DNA of 64,000 nucleotides, from the NCBI RefSeq assembly GCF_022539315.1, contig NC_066333.1, forward strand, positions 11,871,001 through 11,935,000. Reading direction: 5' to 3'. The position numbers were made by a program, and so were the translations under genes. The notes below the pieces were generated by a model. It did not search any database, had not been told where the DNA came from, and saw nothing but the letters and a program-made list of their open reading frames with translations. Source of the DNA: Serinus canaria (lineage: Eukaryota > Chordata > Aves > Passeriformes > Fringillidae). Shown here one piece after another: positions 25,030-37,779 of the stretch. Numbering within the stretch: position 1 is the stretch's first letter; every line of letters starts with the position of its first letter.

Positions 25030-25640
25030 GAGGAAATGCAGGCTGCTGAACCAGAAGAGATGCTGAATGGCAGCAGGGTGGGGAGAGACAGGGAAGGATG
25101 TCTCTGGTTTAGCCACTTTTAGAATGCAACGGAGCGATAATGTCAGAACAAGCTGTACTTTTTAGGAGCAATCATTCATTCACTACTGTCAGGATTGCTA
25201 TAACCTAGAGCAAATGCATCTATGCAGTGTTCTCGTGCGACCCAAGAGTGGGGAAGGGAACTTCAAACCAAACTGTCAGCTCTGTGCTTGGCGAGTTTGA
25301 CAGCAAACCCACTCACCAAGTCTGATGGTAGTGTAAATATATACTGGGAAATAGAGCCGTCACTGACAGACTCACCAAACCCAGACTCTCCTTTTGGAGC
25401 AGACCTCCTCCAAGATAAATGGTGTATAATACAGCCAAGGGAGCCAGTTTGCACAAGGAGCTTTTTAAAATGTAAGGTGCAGCCTTTAGTATGCCCATGT
25501 ATCTGTTGTGAGCTTGCTGAGCTTGGTTTGCATGGTTTGATGGAAGGAATGACCCAGATGCAGGTGATTTTTTTCGCACACATGAACAGTGTATGTATAT
25601 CCCTTCCCTCTAAGTTTCAAGAAGGCTTTTTATCATAGTT
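25030..25640. promoter_or_regulatory. Candidate conserved non-coding block (CpG-bearing, non-repetitive)
   Basis: About 600 bp with no repeat similarity and several CpGs in a CpG-poor setting (AACGGAGCGATAATG near 25128; TCTCGTGCGACC near 25232; GGCGAG; GCCGTCAC; TTCGCAC). It stays open on both strands: 138 codons at 25222-25638 plus, and 106 and 88 codons minus. This fits constrained or simply stop-poor sequence better than a real gene, since no domain or splice pattern fits. The regulatory role is inferred from texture only, and an unrecognised exon is the main alternative. Confidence 0.25.
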
Positions 25641-25946
25641 AGTGCCCATGAGTGGCATTGCTGTGAATAGCAGAGGGGGAACAGAATCGCTGTCCCTGCA
25701 GGATCCCCACTGGGTTGCAGTTGGTGGCTGCAGCAGCGGATTTGGGTGGAAGCAGGGTGGGCTGGAGGATGCTCTGCCTTACACTTAAAGTGGTACCAGG
25801 GAGCTCCTGGAAAATATTTCCTCTACACACAGCAGGAGCTTTTTCCTGCCTCAACAACTACCTCAGAAAGAGAAAGGGAGAAGAGTCACCAAGCAAGTTC
25901 ATTGGTCCTGTTCACCCTTACCTGGCAGGATCAAAGTGGATCACTA
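25641..25946. other. Unique non-coding stretch before the palindrome
   Basis: No gene or repeat recognised. Overlapping frames on both strands of 72-79 codons have no recognisable features. Confidence 0.45.
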
Positions 25947-26014
25947 ACCATTAACTGTCCTTAAACCAAATCTCTGACAGGGCTCAGAGATTTGGTTTAA
26001 GGACAGTTAATGGT
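25947..26014. repeat. Perfect 31-bp inverted repeat with 6-nt spacer
   Basis: The left arm at 25947-25977 is the exact reverse complement of the right arm at 25984-26014; I checked all 31 pairs by hand. The spacer is CAGGGC. The left arm opens ACCATTAACTGTCC and the right arm closes GGACAGTTAATGGT. Pairing stops at the next outer base (A at 25946 against A at 26015). A perfect stem with so short a loop suggests a recent fold-back event such as template switching, or an assembly artefact. A typical miRNA precursor has mismatches and a larger loop, so that reading is less likely. No target-site duplication is seen. Confidence 0.95.
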
Positions 26015-27119
26015 AACAAGGCTATTTCTGTGTGAGATGAAGGAAGCCTGAATTAATCTCTGCCAAACATCAGGACACATGTATGGTTCTGCTGCTGGCC
26101 AAGATGGGATTGAGTCTGCAGACACTCTGCCTGGAGATCAGTGCTGTGATGTGTGTTGGGCACTCAGTGTGCTTTGCTGGGTTTCCCTAAAGCACTGCTT
26201 GGCTGACACTCCCAAACAGCATCAGTGCAATGTGGGGAAGGGCCCCAAAAAACTGAGAGCTGCTGGAGGAGCCAGAGCTCCTGACTGACATTCCTCCATT
26301 CATCTTAGAAGACAGTGCAGGGTAGGAAGCACTTATACATCCTTACAGTATTTTTACATAGATATCATTGCCTCCTAGATTTGATTTTCAGCAATGAAGT
26401 GCAATTTGTATAATTTGTGGAAAGGTCTGATACCACTGTGCTCAAAGGCACTGCAGCTGGAAGCATGACCATGTTCCATTTCAGGCTAACTGAGTAAGAA
26501 AAATGCAACAAGATCAAAGGAGGGGAGGGAGAAGCGTTCCCTGATTCATGCAGGGGAAGGACAGTGTCACCTGCACGGTGGCTCTTTAGGCAGACTCGTG
26601 GCTGTGTGGGTGCAGCTAAGCCTGGCTTTTCCAGCCACAGAGCCTCTGCTGTCCCTCCATCCCCTCCCTGCTCCAGAGGGGTGCTAAGACAAGAATCCAA
26701 ATGCCATTGCCCAGAGCAGTCCGTGCTGTAGTCCCGAGGCAGCCTGGAGCTGTGGGAGCTGTGGGAGCCTCACGGGCCTGGCCTGGCACCAACCTTGGCC
26801 TGCCCAGCTCAGGTCAGCGCCATTGAGCGCAACAAAGGCATTGACACGGAGCTGCCAGCCCTGAGCACAGTCACAGCCCATTCTGCTGCATAAAGCTGGA
26901 TCCTCCTGTGAAAGGTGCCTCTGTTTTGCTCTGCCACCCGAGCCTGGCCTGGCCTGTGGGTGCAGGGGGCACCCAGCCCTGCCAGGGCTCCAAATCCACA
27001 GCTGGAATTGCTGGAGGGATGCTGAACGTTCACATGGGGCTTTGGGACGCCCCTGGGGCTGCGGAGAGAGAGGTGGGCGAGCCACAAACACAGGTCTGGG
27101 CTCCTGAGGGAAGAAATAA
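26015..27119. other. Unique stretch with a GC-rich patch
   Basis: The part 26540-27110 is clearly GC-richer than its neighbours. It carries a 150-codon minus frame (26684-27136) plus overlapping frames on both strands, which are expected in GC-rich sequence. It contains a short tandem, GAGCTGTGGGAGCTGTGGGAG, near 26750 and some CpGs, but not enough to call a CpG island. No recognised gene product. Confidence 0.4.
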
Positions 27120-27990
27120 AGTGTGATTGATTCCATTTTAAAATCCAGGGGCTAAAATAGCCGCCTTGAAAATGTCAATACCTCTTTAAATGTGGGTGGC
27201 ATGTAAATCACAACCACATATGCAAAGAGCGACAAAGATTTAAAGAGTGCTGGGGCGAAATGAGTTTACAGGCTTGCGTAAGGGACTGAGCAACACCCGG
27301 GAAGGAATTATTTTAACCACCAGGATGGTAACAGTCCTTAGATCCCGACTCCAGGGTGCAATTTTTAATTTTTTTTTTTCCAAGACCATCTATTTTTACG
27401 AAAATAATTTTAAAATAAGTTTGACATTTTGCGCGAGGAGCTGTTGAGAAATTCCTTATATAACATTAGCTCAGCGAAATATTAAAAGCTTTGCTGGGCT
27501 AAATTTGAGTGCGACTGTTTGTTCCACTTACTGGGGTCCCTCCTCTGTCCCCTCCCCCTGCTCCTTTTTCCATATTGAAAAAGAAAATATAGGTACGGAA
27601 CACTGCTACAAACCTAAATTCCGCAGCCATAAATACTGCAGCAAATAATCCTTTACACCCTCCCTTCCCTTCCTCCTCTCTAAAATGTATTTGAAACACA
27701 ATTACTGTGTTTAATGATTCAATTTGTGAAGACTTTGTCACTAGGACAATGAAAGTGGCTCAAGTGTGATAAAGCAAACATACCAATAAACCTTGTTTTT
27801 ATTGATTTGTAGGACGCTCAATTGTCTGGGAGAAACAGAGAGAGCTGACATCACCCCCTGGTCCCCCTGGAATGCAGTGATAAGTGTCAGCCTATTTTTC
27901 TTACAGGCAATTTCTCTGGCTATGTGATGTCTGGCTGCAAATTTAAAGTAAATGACATTCCACAATCTGTTCGAGATGGGGGGGTGAAGT
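27120..27990. promoter_or_regulatory. Candidate cis-regulatory or conserved non-coding block
   Basis: About 870 bp of non-repetitive, mostly AT-rich sequence that still keeps about fifteen CpGs (for example GCCGCC, GGCGAAATG, TTGCGTAAGG, ACCCGGGAA, TTTGCGCGAGG, CTCAGCGAAAT, GGACGCTC). AT-rich desert DNA normally loses these. It includes AACCACA with CATATGCAAAG (27200-27230), a TATA-like TTATATAA at 27456-27463, and a stop-rich, non-coding body. The pattern is like conserved developmental enhancers or an unannotated promoter. This is inference without an alignment. No target gene is visible. Confidence 0.3.
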
Positions 27991-30900
27991 CTGCATTATT
28001 TGTTTTAGAATTTGAAATAATTTTGTGTCTGAAAATTTCAGCAGTGTCTAGACAAGATGTATTGCTTCCCTGCTGAAAATATTAAAATTTTGTAATGTAC
28101 ACCTGACAAAGCCACTTTCTTAGCAAACATAGAGATTCAATTTAGGATTTTTAAACTCCTTTTTACAGCATATTGTATTATTATTACTGCTGGGGGATAA
28201 AATCTAATTCAGGTAGTCAAACATGGTACCATTCTGTGCAGGCCAAGTTGTCACAGCATTTTCTTTAAAAGCCTCTTCAGCACCTCAATATTTTGCCTTT
28301 TGTTGTATTTCAGCACTAATGCAGCAGCACATCTGAAGGGGACAGTGCTGGGGCAGCTGTGCATGCACACACGGTGATCACATGAGCAATGTGAGCTGTG
28401 TCCTCCTTAATTTTACACATTCCTTTACTTTCCATAGTCTGTTTGAAAAGGCTGGGCAGGGAATTTTAGGATTATGAACACCCACCCCCACAGAAAGGAA
28501 TCACTTGATCTATGGTCTCTGTCTCTGTATTATCAATAAGACATTTTGCAATTTTAGAGGAGCTGAGTTTTGTACTTCCAGTAAAATTGAAATTGATCAC
28601 AAAATACTAAATTTCTTTCATGAAAATTAATAAATCTTTTAAATTATTCTTCCTTTACTCAAATGCAAGGTTATCTTAAATGAAAAACTGCCTGGGATGT
28701 TTTAAGGCAAAAAATATTTGCAACAACTTGTTTTCTCATTTAATCTATTCAGCATATGCTCCCCAAAGTGTACAGCTTGTGTGGAGATAAGAGTGTGCCT
28801 GTGGAGTTAGCTCCCTTCAGCTGGTGGATGGGCAAGAGGCAATAAAGAAATATTTTTGTCCTAGTGGGAGAATTGAAGATCTGCTGTGGATTTTCAGTTT
28901 CTAAGGAATGGAAAACAAGTCTGACTGAATTTCAGTCATATTCTGTTACATATGTAGGTTTTTGTCTAGCAATCTCAAAGCATATATAATACCTTATAGC
29001 ATATTCATCAGTGTGGGCAATAATAATAATAGACAATATTATTATTTTTCTTGGGGCTTAAATAGGATCCAGATTTGGTATGTGAGTGTTTACTTAACTT
29101 GAAATATGCTATTTATTTGGACATATTTAAGTACATCAACAGAAGCTTGATTAAATGTTTTTGCTATTCAAGCTCATTAAAGAAGAAAAAATCCTGTAAG
29201 AAAAGCTTGTTTAAAAAACAAATTATTTCCATAATTGTTCCTTTATAAAAAAAATATACTTCCTAAAGTCAGTAAAAAAGAAAGGCTTTCTGATAGCAGC
29301 ATTCATCGCAAAGATGCTGGGTAAGAGCAAAATAAACCAGGCCATGAGCACTGAATACAAAAGCTGGGTTTGTTCTCTGTATTTGTTTGACTGGTTTGGT
29401 CACAGGTATCAGGCTCTCTATAGCCCCAAAAGGCCCCTCTCTTTCCCCAGGAAACAAAATGAGTTTGTCACGTTCCAGCCAGCAGGCTGATGTACAATTA
29501 AAGGCAAAACTGTAACAAAGAGAGGCACAGCTCAGCCACCAGGGACTGTGGAGCTGATTGTTGTGTGAGAAAGTACCAGAATTTTGGTAGCCTTTAACAA
29601 ATCTCCCTCTTCAGTTCTTTAATGCTCACGTTTTTACTGTAGTGAACAAATCTTACAGCTTTCTTCAAGCTTCTTAGTAACTCCCCCCTGTTCCTTATTA
29701 AGAGTTTTGTGTTTCCAGCATTTCCAAATGCCAGTTCTCAAAAATCATGAGCCGGGCCTGGGAAAAAGAAATTATGAGTTTGGCTTAAACCAATGTACTT
29801 TGAATTCCTTTTATTTGCCTTCTCTCTTTGGAGCTGTTAAGGATACTGGCACTTCATCTTTTCAGGCTTCTTTCCACAGCTTTGAGAAGTGGAAATATAA
29901 CTTTTTAAAATGAAAGATGAGATTGCTTTGCAATGCATGAATCTGGCAGCTGGGGCTTTAGAAAAGCAAACCCATGAACTATGGTGAGACTTGCAGTTCA
30001 GTTTGAGTTGCTTTGGATATTAATGCTGGTTCCACATTTTGAATATGTCAAACTCTGACTTTCTGAAGAGATGGTGATTAGAAAATATTTTGCACATCAC
30101 ACTATCATCTTCTCCATCAGCTGTCCCAAGACATTCCACACTATTCCAACACTGTCTCTCTGACCCTTTCCCATTACTCAAATTCTGCAAACTCCCCTTC
30201 TTTCTAGCAGAACGTTTCCCTCATACCTCACCTGTTAAGTAGTGGCCCAGTCTTCCAATCCTACCCACCAGAGGACAGAGCATTCCTTTTCCCTTTGCAG
30301 CAGCTGTTAACATATTTGGAGGAATATTGTTTTATCTGTCAGTCTTGTTCTGTCTGAACTAAGCCCTCAGATCAAAGGTGTTGTATTGTACTGCAGTTTA
30401 AAACCAGTTTACACATATTTCCCACCGGAGTGTTTTTAGTTTCACTGCTTGCAGGCTGCCTTTGTCAGAATTAAGCCCCAGCTATCCTGGTTCCCTCATG
30501 GAAAGGCCCTGGCAGGGCTGTTCTTGCTTTACTGCCTTTTGCATTCTTCTTTTCAAACTGTGTGCAGCCTTTGGTTTTGTTTTACATTTAGTGTATTTGA
30601 ACAGACAAAATACCTTTGAAAAGATAACACTGACAAAATTATAGGGGCTTGCAAGAGCTGGGTAAACACAGGAAGGAATACTTGTATCAGCAAAAAAAAA
30701 ATAGATAAGCTTTGAACTTAGGAGATTCTCATGTTGAGCTACATCAGTGAGTAAACAAGAGGTTGGTGCTTTAAAGGAAAGTGAAAATAATTGGGGATGT
30801 GTGTGAGAACAGTCTTGAATTGAGGCACATTTCCCTACAAAGCTGAGGTTTTTTACCAAAAACATGCAGGAAGGTGTTCAGGTGTTTTCTAGAATGCTTT

Positions 30901-33379
30901 TATGCTGCTGGAGCAGGGACAGCTGTGGGTAGAAAAGGAGGCACAGAACCAATGATAACCATTCCTTTTTTGCAGAATTCAAGAGCTAATCCTCATTTTC
31001 TCACACAGCTGTAGGAATGAAATACCTGACAGTGTAACTAGTGACTAATTAGAAGATGGGACTACCAAGGGACTTGAGCCATTTGAAATGTGACAAGCAG
31101 GAAATGGGTTGGCAGTGCTGGCACAGCTCAGGCAGCCCTGGGTGGGCTGAGGTTAACGAGGCTGTTGTCCTGACAGCTGTCATTTCACTGGTAGTTGTTG
31201 ATCTCACCTTTGGAAAGATGCTCCAGCTACCCTTTGGCACACAGCAAGGCCTTCAATTAGAGAGTGCTCAAAAGCTCATCCAACCTTTGCAGCTTGTGGC
31301 CTCTCTTAATTACTTTTTATTGTAAACTCATGGTCAACATTTAATGAGGAAATTATTTACCAAATAGATGATAGAGAACTCTACTTAGGGAGTAATTTTT
31401 TAAAATTTTGTCCAGAGAACAAGCATTGTGGTTCTGTAATTCTTCTAACAGAGCGCTGCCAACAGAAGGAGAAAATTTGAGTAATATAACAATCAGACCT
31501 GACCTCAGGATCTTTGAGGACTTTGTACAAAACTAGAAGACTCAACTCATAGGATGCTGCTAAAAGCTTTGCAGAGTTTTTCAGCTTTGCACTTTTCCCC
31601 CTGCTCTTACCCAGCCTGGCTGGATTCATCTCACCTACTGGAAGATGTCCACAATGTGGCACCCCTGTATGAAAAAGTAGAGTCCCTCTACTTCTTTTGT
31701 ACTCAGTGAAGAGAAAGAAACACTTCAAAGGTCATACCTGGACTTGCAGCTGGCTACTAAAAGAGGTTGGATAAATCACAAGAGTGATTGCCCATGGACT
31801 CTAAAGGAAGTTCAGCCAATGAATTTAGATGGATATCCCTGAAATTAGGGACTGTTTAACCCTCCTCAGGTGCCTGTGCATGCAGGACCTTTCTCATTGA
31901 GCATTGCTCATTCCAGTGGGTGATACTGAGAGGTGCAGTGGCCCAGATGCTGCATTGTGGCAGACCTGGGTTTGGCACCTTCAAAGCTGCCTGGTGTGAA
32001 TTTTAGTATTTTCCCTCTTAGGATCTGAGTGTTGAGTTTATCCCTGGAGGGAAGAATAGCAGAGCTGTTCTGCAGAGTCTGGCAGGGCTGCCCTGGCTGA
32101 CTCCTGGTTTACGTGCTGGTGCTGTAAATAATGTCCAAACCTTCTCCTGGCTACAGATCAGCTTTGGTGCATTGCAGGAACAAGAGCTTCTTCCCCATCC
32201 TGTCTTCAGGCTTCTCTGAAGAAGCAAATTTGTAGCTTATAGTCATACTTGTAAAACTGAAGCCCAGTTACAATCTGCAACCAAGTTTTATAGCTTGGTA
32301 TTAAGAGGACTACATTTTGTAATATAATTAGGGTATTTTAAAATTATCTTCTTTATATTTACTGTAGATCTTAAAACTGGTGATGATTAATTTATTTTTT
32401 CTAATGTAACTGATTGCATAATGTTGGAAGCTACAGAGGCTCTCATTTACAGCTGTGTGTGTTAGGGGAAGAATCTGGAATATCAGGGCTGTTCCCTCCC
32501 ATTTGCTGGCTTCAAGACAGACTGACAAAAGCAGCTTTCTTGCCAAAGTTCTACTGAGAATCTGCACCTCCCATTCCCAGTGAACCTGGAGTGGCCTTTG
32601 GCTTCCATGCTGGAACACACCCTGTGAGTCAAATCAACGATTGGAAAAAGCCTCTCAGGTTCCTTCTTTCCCAGTGCACAAGTCTCATATCAGGTCACAG
32701 AAAGGGTGGGAAGGTGAAAGGGAAGGGTCAGCAGACCTGGGAGCTCTGGAGAGCCACCAGCAGTTCCAGCGTGGTGGCACTGACAGCACCCCCGAGGCAG
32801 CATCCATCCGCAGCCTCTCCCTGCTGCTCCGACTCCCAGTGTGGGATCTGTCGGATCAGCTGCACCATGGCAGAGGCCTTGGCACAGGGCTGGAGTCAGG
32901 GATGTGTATTGTAACCACCAGCTGCCCCCAGAGCCAGCTGTGTGACTTTCCCTCTGCACTGTGAGTCTGGACCGGTCCAGGGCCGTGCCTTCAGGGCTGT
33001 GGTCTCCTCTGAGGTAGCTGGGTTTGTTGCTTTGCCTGCTGTACATTTATTCCCTCCTTGCTGAGTGTCTGCAGGTTCCTGAGGGGTTGCTTTCTTTCTG
33101 GCTGGATTTTCTAGGTAGAGAGGACCTTAAAGATATTTACAAAATACAACTGTTTTGCTTGTAGCATTTAAATCTATAGCGGATTATCAAGTGAAGGCAG
33201 TACTGAATAATTTTAGATCTTATTTGTCTGAATTTCACTGACATGCTTTTCAAGTTTCCAGTATATCTGCCTGATGTCCTTTGACCTTTCTAGAAAATCA
33301 GAAATAGAACTGCACAGGCAGTTGTACTCAGCAAAAAGTGTGTTTATAAAGCTGCAGTGTAGATGGATGTGCCTTAGTT
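27991..33379. other. Unique non-coding stretch, 5.4 kb
   Basis: No gene, RNA or transposon recognised. A non-repetitive part at about 29460-29580 looks like constrained DNA, but nothing specific supports it. The 127-codon minus frame at 30482-30865 and the 115-codon minus frame at 31381-31728 have no domains. The part 32590-33050 is GC-richer with overlapping frames of 107-118 codons on both strands, which I treat as chance. Confidence 0.45.
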
Positions 33380-33720
33380 AAAACATCAGTCTTCCTATAG
33401 GACTAATTGGCCTGATGCCAGTCCTTGAAGAATGAAGCTGTTCCAATGTGTAATCAAGTAGCTCCTGTGGGCCCCCAAGTGCTGCCTTAATGCAGCCCTA
33501 CCTGCCACCGTGCCGAGATGGCTTTCATTCCCAGCCAAGCAGAACAATCCCCCTTTGGAGAAGAGCAGCTTTGGAGTATAAATGTATTTGAGCTTTCTCC
33601 AGCCTTGGGGGAAGGGAATCTGCACACTCTAAACAAATGGAGGTTCTAATATCAATTGTTTGGGCCTTAATTATTGCAAAGGATAATTAAGGAATCCCAC
33701 AGGGACTTGGGCTGTAAAGC
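33380..33720. promoter_or_regulatory. Candidate enhancer with a TAATTA inverted repeat
   Basis: Non-repetitive sequence with a homeodomain-type cluster at its right end. CCTTAATTAT (33665-33674) and ATAATTAAGG (33683-33692) form a perfect 10-bp inverted repeat around the 8-nt spacer TGCAAAGG. Each arm holds a TAATTA core, the palindromic target of many homeodomain dimers. A nearby ATCAATTGTTTG (about 33651) adds an AT-rich motif. The spacing would suit paired binding. The regulatory role is inferred from motifs alone; motifs of this kind also arise by chance in AT-rich DNA. Confidence 0.35.
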
Positions 33721-36700
33721 ATTGAAGGACTTCATCGTTCACTCTGTGCTGGCAGGCTCAAGATTTGTGATGACAAGGCACTCTTCTCTGATCTCTTAGA
33801 GGATTTAACCTAGGCTTTATGAAGCCCATGATAACTAGGTGTCACATGCCAGGCACTTCTGGAGTCTGTGCACGTCCATATTTCATTGCAGACAAAATTA
33901 AAAGACACTGGTGCATAATCCAAGTTAGTTGACCCCAACCTTTGCTGGCTCTGGGCAGCAATGCTGTGCAAGAAATGCACTGAGATCATCACCTGCCCCC
34001 TGAGCCTTGACTTTAGGACAACCTTCTGCTATTATTAATTATCTAGTAAGGTTACAAGGACTATGGGAAGGGCTAACTGGCAATATTTTTCAGAGTTTCT
34101 GTGACTGCCCTATTCAAAAAGCAAGTTGTTAACTGCTAATTCTCACCTCTTGCTCTTGGGCCCAAAGATTTTTACCCACGTGCATAAACAGCATAAGAAC
34201 AGGAACTAAAGGAGTTGACTGAAGTCCAGCTGTGCCCTGTGGCAAGATCAGCTTTACTCACATCACTCTTGATAGATCTTTGCCCAACCTTGCTTAAGTA
34301 TTTCCATTGTCTTCTGCAAATTTTCCTATTCCACTCTCCGAGACATTAACAGAAATAATGGAACTAAACCTACAACAGCTATTCAGGATATCCACTCAAA
34401 ACATGCTTCCAATTTGACAAAGTTTTTATATTAAATATTCTGCTGCATAGTTTTTCAGCCTCTTGCATCCACCGCTGAGTTACTTGAAGATCAAATTTCT
34501 GAGCTTGCCTATAAGAATGTCTCATGAGTCAGAGTCAAAAGACTTGCTTAAAACAAGCCATGACAACTGTTGTTTCTCCTCTATCCCTGAGCCTGTAATC
34601 TTGTCATGGAAAGAATAGAGCTTGCTTTGACATCATCTGTTCCCAGTAGCTGTATGTTTGTGCTTGCTGATTTTCTTGTTATCTTCTGGGGCTTTACAAG
34701 TGCTTTGGTTCTTTTGTTTTGGTACCTGTGCAGAAGCTGAAATTTATTTGCCAGACAGTAATTTCCCAGTTCTCCATCTCCTGCTTTCCAGTGGGTGATG
34801 TGCTGGTCTTCTGCCAGAACTCTGGACCTTCCCTGTCCCTTAGGAATCCTCAAAAACAACTGCTAACAACTCCTGAGATTGTTTCCAAAGTACCTGAGGG
34901 TAAATGGTATCAAAGCCAGCTGAGTGGAACAGCCTGTAAAAAAAAATAGAATAAAATAAGACTCTAATCAAAACTTGTCCTCTATTGTCACATGTGGCAG
35001 CTGTGACAGTGTTGCCTCCTGGGCTGTCTGCCCAACTCCAAGACAGGTTGAGGTGGGTGTCACTGTGCTGGCTGTCTCTCTGTGCCTCTAACATAGAGTT
35101 TTACTATTATTTCCCTTAAAATTATGCCTACAAACAGCAGGATGCCCTTATTTTTGAGATTATGAATGCATAAAGAGACAGTAGTTTCTCTGAAAAGTGT
35201 GGATCTATAAAGAGAAGAGAGGAAAAATAATACAACATACATGCAGGAATGGGAAACTGCATGGACAGGGAGAAATGGACAAGCTGGATATAGCCTTTGG
35301 TTTAAGTGATTTTATTTTAATTTTTCTTTTAAGTGCAATTTTTACTACCTGCAGTTGCTCAAATGAGTTGAATCCCTGACTTACATCTGACAGGGGAAAA
35401 GAAGCATATTTTGTCAGCTAAGGCAAAGCTCCTACACATACAAGTCTGTGACAAAGATGCCCAATGTGTTTGTTAAGATGCATTTCCAAATCCCACCTGG
35501 CTATCAGTCACCCAGCACGCCTTGTATAAATTTGTGATTTCACTAAGAGACACAAAATCTGATCAGAATGAAACTGTTTGTTCACCAAGTTTTGTTACAT
35601 TTTTGGGGGTGTGTGGTGTAAAATTAACCTGTTATAGCTTGGGAATATCTATCTTTACCAATGTAGCTGCTTCCATAGGCAAATTTACAATACAAATTCA
35701 CTCAAGTCTTCCCAAATCATTTGGTTATTCTCTCATTAACTCCACTGGGTGCTGGGATAAGCCCCCAAAGGCTCAGGCAGCAATTTGAGGTGAGGTAAAA
35801 GCTCTGCTCTGTGAGCTTGCACGCATTTGCCCATTCCTCTGAGTGCAGCTGCAGTAGTGTTTAATGCTGCATGTCAGAATGTACTTCCAAACTGCCTTGG
35901 AGTTTAGTAAAAATCCATTAAGCACTAAGTTTTCCTCTTTCTTGCTAGTGAAATCAGTTTAGCCTAGATATGTACTGAAAGGTGAACGGTCTCTTAATGT
36001 AAGCATGGGCACCCAGGCTCAGTGGGTGAGAAGCAGCTCCAACTTTCTGTTGCTGTGGCTTGTAAGGCTATGCAGAACTGGGAGGGAAAATATGTGCTCT
36101 GAACCTGGGCCAAAGCTGACTTAAAGACTTTAAAACTCTGAGTTGCTCTGAAATAAAACAATTGGGACATTAGTCATATGGAGACAGGGCTGCTCATTGC
36201 AGTGTGTCACAAGATGGACTGAGCCAAGTGGTGCACATGATACAAACACCTCCACAGTTTCTGCCTCAGGCTTTTAGAAGATTTGGGCATTGAACAATGA
36301 AGAAAAGGTAAACAAGGATGAGATTTGGGTGGAAAATTTCTTTCTTAGTGTAGGAGAAAGGAAGATGCCCAATTGGTTCTCAAAGCCATTCCCTTGTTTT
36401 CAGTACTTGTGCTTCCCCCAGAAGGTCCCTCTTCTGGAACACTCCTCAGGCAGTTGAGTTAATGAGGGAAACAGCATGGCCAGAAGAATCCATGAGGTGG
36501 GACTGAGCACTGGATTTACAGAGCTGTGTGGGCAAGGACAAAACCTCACCTGGGCTTCTGAGGTGCAAAGGAGAGCCAGACAACAAAAGCATGGAAAAAG
36601 CTGGAGATGGGAGGTTTTGGACAGCTGTCCACCTTCCCTCTGAGTTCCCTATGCAGCCATGTGTTTCAGATGTTCATGGGCCAGGCTGATCCTTGTGACT

Positions 36701-37779
36701 CCAGCTTGTCTCTGAACCATGAAGACCTTTTTGGGTCGAGCCTCCAAAGAGCTCTTCAAAGCCACGAGTGTCATGAGCCCAGGGCTGAAAGCACTGACTT
36801 GGCAGTGACCTTTGCTGTTCAGGCTGTGTGAGTGTGGCACAAATGTGGAATCACACACATAAAAAGGACTGAATCAAAATTTAATCAACACTTTTATTCT
36901 GTTCTCCAACTTGTGCTCATTGTTTTATATCTGAGTATGCTGAAGCCTGGAGTGATTGAGGGGGCTTGCTGTCATCGCAACTCAGCCTGCTCTTCATGCT
37001 GAGCACTTTGTGTTTCTCTGCCTGGAAAATTTCAAATAAAATGTCAGTCTGTGCATCTCATTAATCTGCTAACTACTAAGTTAAAGGTCTAAGTGTGTTT
37101 AAAAATGTAACATAGGTTTGAAGTTCAAGGATACAGTTAAGGTTAGAATCCTTTCCTCTGCCCCATCCATCTATCCTGTCTGCCAGTCATCTCACTCTTG
37201 TGCAGTTTGAATCCAAATGAGCCTGGTGCAGAAGGGCCAGGATGGTACACTGGGTTAGCTTCAAAGCAGAAAGGAAAGTAGTTGAAGCAAAATCAATACT
37301 TTTGAAAGACAAAAGAGTTACAAAGCCTTTTTCCTTGAATACATCTGTCCATATGTCACAAGAAACCACCACCACCTTTGATGTTCATTTGGCAGCATTT
37401 GCAGCTGAGTTTTCAGCCTGTGTCAGTCTAAGAGACACTGAACTCCATCTTCTCCTCAAGGAGAGGGTCATTGGGTCAGACCAAGGAGAGGCTGGTGTGG
37501 CTTTGAAAAGCCATCCTGGGTTGTGCTGGGAATGGGCACAGGGTCCCTTGGGAAGCTGTTTTAGCTTGCACAGATGCCTTCTCCACACAACGTGTGTCAT
37601 TTCAGTTCCTCAAGCACTAAAAGACCCATGTATTTTCTTTTTGATAGTGTTGTGTTTATAGATTCATGTGTGTGTGTTTGTGTTCGCTCCATGTTATTAT
37701 TTACAGCTAACTCTATCCCCTACTATTTCCTTCTCCCTCTTTTGTTACATTGGATGCCATATTTCCATGCCATATGCCA
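33721..37779. other. Unique non-coding stretch, 4 kb
   Basis: No gene or transposon recognised. The 139-codon plus frame at 37242-37661 is among the longest here but matches nothing I know and has no splice or domain context. A (GT)n run lies at about 37667-37684. Confidence 0.45.

Noticed and set aside
25947..26014. miRNA precursor
   Set aside because: A fully paired 31-bp stem with a 6-nt loop lacks the bulges and loop size of typical animal precursors; kept as an inverted repeat.
26684..27136. 150-codon minus frame as a gene
   Set aside because: It lies in a GC-rich patch where stops are rare on both strands; the composition (Gln/Ala/Pro/Arg-rich) reflects GC content and no motif is seen.
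37242..37661. 139-codon plus frame as a gene
   Set aside because: Several frames of this length are expected by chance in the window, with no domain or splice support.
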